From: Priapulus caudatus
Taxonomy: Eukaryota; Priapulida; Priapulimorpha; Priapulimorphida; Priapulidae
Assembly: GCF_000485595.1 (NCBI RefSeq)
Contig: NW_014577429.1
Location: forward strand, 258,775 to 283,896
Length of the DNA stretch: 25,122 bases
Direction of reading: 5' to 3'
The position numbers and the translations under genes are program-made. The notes beneath the pieces were generated by a model that saw only the letters and a program-made list of their open reading frames with translations, had not been told where the DNA came from and did not search any database. Below are positions 18,978 through 25,122 of the stretch, piece after piece (within the stretch, counting starts at the first letter, position 1; every line of letters starts with the position of its first letter).

Positions 18978-19848
18978 ATTTCTATCTTAGTTGCTGTGAG
19001 AATCAATTTGAGGATTTTAGCTCCATATTGTGCCATATAGCGCAGAGGAAGCACTGCCTCAGGCAAACCCTTCACTGACAACATGCCAGACATTACCTTC
19101 TTATAAGGGAATTGCACCCTTTTGCCAGTAGCATCAGCTAAAAAGAAGTTCCATAAAAAGATACAGTATTATAATGAGCAGAAGAGCCAAATAGTTTGCA
19201 CAATATATTATTAGTACGTCATGAAATGTTTATTACATCTAGTTTTGCCACAACATAACAAATTATGGAAATTACTTACCGTAGATATTGTTCATGTGAT
19301 ATTGTGCCATTTTCCGCAGCTCATTTAGATTTCCTTTCCTTTCTTCAATGGACTCATCTGAGACATATGTACATGGTATGGATATGTAAAATTATGATTA
19401 TAAGTTAGCAGTTCTGTGAGCTGCTTGCATGAACACATCGACACACACACAAACATGGTATGCATGAAAACACTCATTAGCTTTTATGTTGTGGCTGCTA
19501 TGGTGATATATAGTATATATAGCTGCCAAGCTAGTTTATAACACACACACACATTGGGCACACCATAATATGAAAACACACCATACAGTGTTGTCAAGTT
19601 TCTTGGTAAACATGTAAAGTTACAAATTGTATTGAACTAAAAGGCTAGTAACATATAACTTAATTGATGCAGCAATAACTATATATACACTTACCAGTCG
19701 AATTACAATGAGCACTCAACTCTTGCATAGTCTGAGGTCTTTTGTGAAAAAAAGAAGCCGCACACCCTATGCCAAGCTCCACATCACACCCCTTGCTATC
19801 TGTGCCAACACAAGCAACATTCGCGCCAAGTTTGTGAAGCTCAGCCAT
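18978..19848 (-). CDS. Three phase-matched exons of an unrecognised protein
   Basis: Exons 19848-19695, 19357-19280 and 19137-18978 have clear signals (acceptors AATTTCAG, TGTCTCAG, TTTTTAG; donors G|GTAAGT, G|GTAAGT, AT|GTAAGT), and phases 1 and 1 join them without a stop. The protein reads MAELHKLGANVACVGTDSKG, CAASFFHKRPQTMQELSAHC, then a charged helix (ESIEERKGNLNELRKMAQYH), VQFPYKKVMSGMLSVKGLPE, RYMAQYGAKILKLILTATKI. No family is recognised. The last exon ends in phase 2, which fits the start of the hAT exon at 18844, so it may be an N-terminal part of that gene. The first exon begins directly after an acceptor, so its ATG need not be the true start. The frame is undamaged, unlike its neighbour. 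Confidence 0.55.
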
Positions 19849-20127
19849 CTGAAATTATCAAATGATAAATGTGCACACGAAATCGATAATAAAACACGTT
19901 ACAATCAGATGCATTCAATATGATTTTAAATGTATATTTAAGGAGAGTATCAGTAAGTATATTTAAATGTATATAATTTATACATAATAATAGTAAGAAT
20001 TTGGCTATCCAATCTGCTCTGTTGATAAATGCTAGACTAATTGACATAATATCACATCGCATCGTGAGCGAGCGAAAATTCGGCGGCGGCAAGCAAGCAG
20101 AATCAGCACGGTCGCCTTTTTCGTAGC
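19849..20127. other. AT-rich spacer between unknown exons and copy B
   Basis: No exon signals were recognised apart from the acceptor at the left edge. Homology to copy C begins at about 20128 (GTTTGTTTGAGGTGTCACTA). Confidence 0.4.
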
Positions 20128-21292
20128 CGTTTGTTTGAGGTGTCACTAATTACATTGTCAGTTTAAGTCGCAATCAAATTTCCTTACTCGTACAAGTTCA
20201 ACGTCATTTTTTAACTGAAATTGAAATCAATGCATAATTACCGATTTCAATGTCCGGTAATTCGTCTTCCAGGCTTTCATACACATCAGGTGATCCAGTG
20301 CTTGGGAAACGGAATTAAAACACCATGATTATTGATTATTGATATATGTGAGGTCATGATTATTATTTTTTTAATTGTTTAAAACAGGAGACCTTATTCG
20401 ATGATTAACAAATTATTATGTTTTAAACAGTCTGTGAACTGTCAGAAGATTTATCATATTATCTTCTTTTTTGCCTATTATATATTACGTGTTTGTATCA
20501 TGTTAAGATTCAATAGTAATCCTTTATCTAAGATGGTCAAGCAATGTCCACCTTGGTTTGGTGTGTAAATACAGCCGCACTTTGTCGCAGCACGGCATCT
20601 CCTGGTATCCCTGCAGGGTAAACGGTCTGCGCTTGCCTTCAACCTGAACGGTGTGCAAAGGGGTTCCTGCATCTGTGTAGCGTCCAAGCGCAGACTCACA
20701 GTCACTGAGATGACAGATATTGTTTTCCCCTCCGGGGAAGTACAGCCGCGTTGCTGTTTTGTAGACATGGCTGTAGGTCGATTCGACGTCCATCGAGAGC
20801 TTTCGCTTTCCTCCACCCTTGTCCGCGCTCACGGTTACGTATTTTTTGCCATCAAAATGTCTCCAACCAATTTCTACTTTCTTTGTCTTTGCCTTTAATA
20901 AGACGGGACTCAGCCACTACAGGTTCGAACGATAGCAATGAACTGATCGTTAACATTCTCAATATAACGCTTCCGGGTATTATATAGTCTAATATTGAAT
21001 TCCCCTTTGAAATCGATAAAAAATCGTTTGCATTTACGATCAATGCTTTTTCTTCTGACTGAGGGCACCAGTACCTCCTACCGCCACCTGTTCTCACACT
21101 AGTATACGTTCGGGCACATATAGGCAACACATATAGCCTACACGAGCACGCACGAACAGACATGTAAAGACCGGCTGCTTACAGACACATATATAGTCTA
21201 CCTAATTCTAGAATACCGAATTCTTAGATTAATTAACATATTATATCTGCCTATTTTATGAAGGACTATATGAGTGATATAACATACTATGG
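20128..21292. repeat. Copy B, partial duplicate of the SAM-gene segment
   Basis: It matches copy C about 22470-23653 and copy A about 11700-12855. It lacks a stretch of about 25 bases (CAGTGCTTCACTTCGTTCC and flanks) near 20993 that both other copies have. It stops precisely at the N at 21293, inside what would be the 3' end of the basic-helix exon. Confidence 0.9.
20242..20916 (-). pseudogene. SAM-domain gene, copy B (two exons left)
   Basis: Only the GGGKRK exon (20916-20552, 365 bases, phase 0 to 2) and the following linker exon (20300-20242, 59 bases, phase 2 to 1, SPDVYESLEDELPDIEI) remain. The GGGKRK exon is the only undamaged one of the three copies: VEIGWRHFDGKKYVTVSAD, ADKGGGKRKLSM, TYSHVYKTATRLYFPGG, LSDCESALGRYTDAG, RRPFTLQGYQEM, VRLYLHTKP. 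If the donor AAG|GTGGAC were not used, the frame would end 9 codons later at TAA; the phase fit to the next exon argues for use. Upstream exons are cut off at 21293. Confidence 0.6.
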
Positions 21293-21293
21293 N
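21293..21293. other. Single-base assembly gap at the copy B / copy C junction
   Basis: The N stands where copy B sequence (CATACTATGG) breaks off within an exon, and unrelated sequence starts immediately. The adjacency of copies B and C is therefore not proven. Confidence 0.9.
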
Positions 21294-21420
21294 TGCACTA
21301 ACCTTTTGTTTTTGATGTTTCTGGGCTATAATGCTCTGTGTCAGCGCTTTCATCTTTGAGCACAGCTCTTGCTATTTGTTTTTTAGAAGTAAGCAAGGCT
21401 TTGATTTTAATATATATTAC

Positions 21421-21464
21421 CAGAGGTAGATAATATAGAAAGGGGGCCCCATTATCTACTTCTG
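21421..21464. mobile_element. 44-bp palindromic insertion with 7-bp target duplication
   Basis: CAGAGGTAGATAAT (21421-21434) and ATTATCTACTTCTG (21451-21464) are inverted copies with one mismatch around a 16-base centre containing GGGGGCCCC. ATATTAC flanks it directly on both sides (21414-21420 and 21465-21471). This has the form of a tiny non-autonomous DNA transposon reduced to its terminal inverted repeats. It lies in the segment between linker exons of copy C. Confidence 0.65.
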
Positions 21465-21468
21465 ATAT

Positions 21469-21470
<2 letters not shown>

Positions 21471-21499
<29 letters not shown>

Positions 21500-21524
21500 G
21501 AATATAGGCCTATATATATATATT
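21471..21524. repeat. (CA)n and (TA)n microsatellites
   Basis: ACACACACACACA is followed by two TATATATATA blocks flanking GAATATAGGCC. They mark the left edge of the segment shared with copy A. Confidence 0.85.
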
Positions 21525-21528
21525 CATG

Positions 21529-24500
21529 TTAAGTAGTGAAACACTATTTGCCCCAATGCATCTTAAAACAAAAAATAACTCACTGTCAACTAGCCAAAAC
21601 ACAAACAAACCGCATGTGACTTTGCTCCCCCGCCCCGCCAAAATGAGTTGGCTACGGCCCCCCCCCCAAAAAAAATGTGGGCGAATATATAGGAATCTTA
21701 CCTGGATGAGTTGGCAGGCTGCACAAAGGACACCGTTGGTGAGGTATCTTTCTCTGAGCTGTCAGTACTGCTACTGATGTTCTTTATCGCCTTAAAAAGT
21801 GAAACGGCTACTTTAAAGTACTTAACAGTGGCACCAATTCACCGTTGGTGTATACGTCCTCTAGGTCAGTAAGAGACACATTATGTTCATTCTTATTAAG
21901 CTAATTTAGTAAATTATTGCAAATTATATCTAATTCTTTGTAATTTCTATGTAATGATTGGCAGTCACGATTTATATTCAAACTGCGGGCATGCAGTATG
22001 CAAAGTACCTTTCTTCTCACATGTTTTTCTTGGACTGGCCTCGCAAAGTCGTCCGCACTGCCTTCGTCACCTATTGTTGCAAATGTGGAAGTCAATTACA
22101 GGCCTTTTACCTGGCAGCTTCTTAGTGCAAACGAAACGTGGTGTGTGCTCTGCATGTACTTGGTGTTCATAATATTTCACTGGTAGCTGAGCATAGTCTA
22201 GTACGTAGCAGATTTTTAAAATGCTATGATTTGTTCAAAGTAAGCAAACGTATGCAAGATGTTGATATTTTGCGTGCCTAGCTTTTCTGTCTAATGAAAA
22301 CACGCATTGTACACATAATTCACTTACTTTCTGTGGCGACAAAATAAGCTGTCGACGGTCTGGATGAGCCGTGTTGCAGTGGCACTTTCTTTGCTTAAAT
22401 GTAAAACAAGCATCAGCAAATCAGTGAAATCGGTTACCAGAATGAACCTTTAAAAGTGTAAGATTGCAAGTTTGTTTGAGGTGTCACTAATTACATTGTC
22501 AGTTTGAGTCGCAATCAAATTGCCTTACTCGTACAAGTTCAACGTCATGTTTGAACTGAAATTGAAATCGATGCATAATTACCGATGTTAATCTCCGGTA
22601 AATCGTCTTCTGGGCTTTCACACACATCAGGTGCTGCAGTCCTTGGGAAACGGAATTAAAACACCATGATATATGTGAGGTCGTGATTTTTTTTTAATTG
22701 TTTAAAACAGGAGACCTTATTCGATGATTAACATATTATTATCTTTTAAACAGAATACTGTGAACTGTCAGAAGATTTATCATATTATCTTCTGTTTTGC
22801 CTATTATATATAACGTGTTTATATCATGTTAAGCTTCAATAGTAATCATTTATCTAAGATGGTCAAGCAATGTCCACCTTGGTTTGGTGTGTAAATACAG
22901 CCGCACTTTGTCGCAGCACGTCATCTCTTGGTAACCCTGCAGGGTGAATGGTCTGCGCTTTCCTTCAACCTGAACGGTGTGAAGCGGGCTTCCAGCATCG
23001 GTGTAGCGCCCAAGCGCAGACTCACAGTCACTGAGGTGACAGATGTTATTTGCACCTCCGGGGAAGTACAGTCGCGTTGCTGTTTTGTACACATGGCTGT
23101 ATGTTGAATCGACGTCCATCGACAGCTTCCGCTTTCCTCCACCCTTGTCCGCGCTCACGGTTACGTACTTTTTTTCCATCGAAATGTCTCCACCCAATTT
23201 CGACTTTCTTTGTCTTTGCCTTCAATAAGACGGGACTCAACAACTACAGGTTCGAACGATAGCAATGAACTGATCGTTAACATTCTCAATATAACGCTTC
23301 TGGGTATTATATAGTCTAATATTCAGTGCTTCACTTCGTTCCTAAATTGAATTCCCCTTTGAAATCGATAAAAAATCGTTTGAATCTCCGATCAATACTT
23401 TTTCGTCTGACTGAGGGAACCACTACCTCCTACCGCCACCTGTTTTCACACTGGTATACGTTCGGGCACATATAGGCAACACATATAGCCTACACGAGCA
23501 GGCACGAACACGCATGTAAAGACCGGCTGCTTATAAATTACAGACACGTATATAGTCGACCTAATTCTGAAATACCGAATTCTTAGATTAATTAACATAT
23601 TATATCTGCCTATTTTATGAAGGGCTATATGAGTGATATAACATACTATGGGCTTGACTTTGGTTTCAAGTCGCGTTGATCTTGCTTCTTTGAGCTGCCT
23701 CAATATTTCGTCGGTCGATCGCCGTTTTACAGTTGGCACAGCATCACGAGGCTCTAATAAGTGGAGGAAATTGTTTATGCAACTACCGATTAGTTACCTG
23801 TGTACGATGAAGGTTGCGCGCACCTGCATTAAATATTATATGGAACGTTTAAAAGTGTTATGCGGCTACAATGGAAATGTGTCTTTAAACATAATGCCGT
23901 TCTGCCAATAATATCCCGGCGGGAATCGTGGCTACTGCTAAACTGTTTTTATAAGTACGAAGTACATTAAGCGAAAATGTGCACTCGTCGAGAAAACATT
24001 CAAATCTTCGGCCAAAATATTGTGCTTATATTGAGATCAACATGCAATTTATCATTAAGATGCTCCTTGAGCCACAATATGTCGCCGGTTTTTAGACCGT
24101 AAGCCCGCAGCTCGGCGTCATCCAGCAAGGAAATATGTTGGGGCCTGATCTAGAAAACACAGCAATTAAGGTATATCAAGTTACTGAACATTGCTACCTG
24201 CAATTTTCAGTTTATCTTAACTAAATAACAAAAGTATCGTTGTTGTCTGTACGAAAAATGCTGCATGCCCCACCACAGGAAGAAGAGTTTTTTAACTGGA
24301 CGTTTTAGTGCAGATGGTATTACCTATTTTCGTCGACGTACCGGCCGATCGAAATCTACCGATCAATGCTATTGTGCTATTAAATCATTATTTTTAATTT
24401 CATTTTATTACGTCGGCTTATCCAAGGTCGGCGGCCAAAAAATAACATGAAGTTTTAATTTTACAACAGAAATTTATGACCGGCGGATCCACAAACCATC

Positions 24501-24797
24501 TTATCGAATAAAAATGGCCTTACTAGGATAGTAAATGCTTCGAGTGTGTAAATACTCACATGATCATCTTCGAATTTCGTTATTGTTGCGTTTGATGGCG
24601 CTTCCGGTAAACTTTCTAAGAGGTCCCTTATCTGAAATTATTTTTAAAACGCACTATAGGTAAACGTGCCATAAAAACACAAACATATATTTTTACCGGC
24701 ATATTTTCGAATTGCCACGATCTCGGCCAGGCTAATTATGGTACAATGGTGGATCGTGTCGGGAACCGTTATTGCTTATAGTGAATTTACATATGTT
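21529..24797. repeat. Copy C of the duplicated segment
   Basis: It is collinear with copy A (10756-13972). Differences are spread through introns and exons alike, with indels of a few to about 30 bases, so the duplication is not recent or the two are divergent family members. Confidence 0.9.
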
Positions 24798-24916
24798 CAC
24801 ATCGGCGTCGGGTCCACCCGGCCCACCATAGCAGTGTCGTCCCATTGACGAAGTCGGCCTATTACAGACTCGGCCGATACGGACTCGGCCCATAATATAA
24901 TATATATGTTAAATAG
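24798..24916. repeat. GC-rich edge with (A/G)(C/G)TCGGCC direct repeats
   Basis: GTCGGCC at 24853-24859 and GACTCGGCC at 24867-24875 and 24882-24890 recur at 14-15-base spacing just outside the right edge of copy C. Copy A has unrelated sequence at the same place. Confidence 0.4.
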
Positions 24917-24930
24917 AATCATATATGATT
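24917..24930. repeat. 14-bp perfect palindrome AATCATATATGATT
   Basis: The self-complementary sequence lies in AT-rich DNA; it could be chance. Confidence 0.5.
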
Positions 24931-25020
24931 TAAATCAAATAAATTCTATATAGCAATAACGTTATGTGTTGGTGTGTTTATAATTTAGATTCTATTCTAT
25001 TACTATTATATGACTATTAT

Positions 25021-25060
25021 CAGGAGTAAGATAATATAGATCTATATTATCTTACTCCTG
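25021..25060. mobile_element. 40-bp perfect palindromic insertion with 7-bp target duplication
   Basis: The 20 bases CAGGAGTAAGATAATATAGA are followed directly by their exact reverse complement with no spacer. CTATTAT flanks it on both sides (25014-25020 and 25061-25067). The arm is the CAGGAGTAGATAAT family terminus with one extra A. The flanking DNA is rich in CTATTA motifs, so the flanking repeat is weaker evidence here than at 21421. Confidence 0.65.
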
Positions 25061-25122
25061 CTATTATTACACGGGTTTTCCATTAATAATGGGAAGATGG
25101 CTGCGCCCTGTAGATACAATAT

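Larger units (their letters stand above)
21303..24631 (-). pseudogene. SAM-domain multi-exon gene, copy C (most complete)
   Basis: Nine exons read in order: 24631-24560, 24149-24053, 23753-23647, 23243-22878, 22641-22583, 22393-22328, 22070-22021, 21790-21702 and 21367-21303. All junction phases agree (0,1,0,2,1,1,0,2, then an open end in phase 1). Exons 1-2 form a SAM-like domain (FEDDH|IRPQHISLLDDAELRAY then GLKTGDILWLKEHL). Exon 3 is a basic helix (RRSTDEILRQLKEARSTR). Exon 4 is a domain of about 120 residues (GWRHFDGK, GGGKRKLSM, ATRLYFPGG, VRLYLHTKP), possibly beta-grasp/ubiquitin-like. Exons 5-9 are Ser/acidic linkers. Lesions: the exon 2 donor is ATAAAT (GTAAAT in copy A), and an extra A near 23176 shifts exon 4. 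The 5' and 3' ends are missing. SAM and beta-grasp domains usually mediate protein contacts; the role is unknown. Confidence 0.65.

Noticed and set aside
19440-19555. CA-rich tracts as a CRISPR-like or regulatory array
   Set aside because: They are simple dinucleotide microsatellites without spacer structure.
22850-22878. Stop TAA just after the GGGKRK exon as the true end of the SAM gene
   Set aside because: All copies share this stop, but a donor lies before it and the phase fits the next conserved exon, which would otherwise be unexplained. It remains a possible alternative end.

Overview
This is a stretch of animal (invertebrate metazoan) nuclear genome made almost entirely of decayed transposable elements and duplicated multi-exon coding modules. 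Coding segments are short and flanked by GT..AG splice signals (GTAAGT, GTGAGA, GTATGT donors). The transposon types (Ty3/gypsy, metazoan En/Spm-like CACTA, ZNF862-like hAT, P/THAP9-like) are those common in marine invertebrates such as sponges, cnidarians and molluscs. The species cannot be fixed from the sequence. No bacterial operon, rRNA, tRNA or CRISPR array is visible.

Layout: (1) 424-4870, + strand: a Ty3/gypsy retrotransposon in gag-PR-RT-RNaseH-IN order, without recognisable LTRs, broken by frameshifts and stops and carrying Asp->Asn in the RT catalytic motif. (2) 5163-7000: simple repeats, hairpins and two candidate terminal exons on the - strand. (3) 7130-10702, - strand: a CACTA-type transposase spread over five exons whose intron phases agree. 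(4) 10756-13972, - strand: copy A of a multi-exon SAM-domain gene. (5) 14090-15072: a G-rich polypurine minisatellite holding a 273-base assembly gap and ending at a one-base gap. (6) 15280-16017, + strand: a small candidate spliced gene. (7) 17036-19848, - strand: an intact P/THAP9-like transposase exon, an acidic ORF, two frameshifted hAT exons and three phase-matched exons of an unrecognised protein. (8) 20128-21292: partial copy B of the SAM gene. (9) 21293: one-base gap. (10) 21303-24797, - strand: copy C, the most complete SAM gene copy. (11) 24798-25122: AT-rich DNA with a perfect 40-bp palindrome.

The most interesting signal is the SAM gene. Eight short exons (SAM half 1, SAM half 2, basic helix, a roughly 120-residue GGGKRK domain, four linker exons) have matching phases at every junction. 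The module recurs three times, in the same orientation, and lies 5' of two different transposase remnants (CACTA after copy A, unknown+hAT after copy B). The last linker exon of copy C ends in the phase at which the first CACTA exon begins, so a composite SAM-to-transposase gene is possible. Every copy is damaged or cut, each differently. A second signal is a family of very short palindromic insertions (40 and 44 bp) with a CAGRRGTA(A)GATAAT terminus, each flanked by a 7-bp direct repeat; two further single termini lie at 68 and 6709.

All function calls come from reading motifs by eye; no database search was possible.
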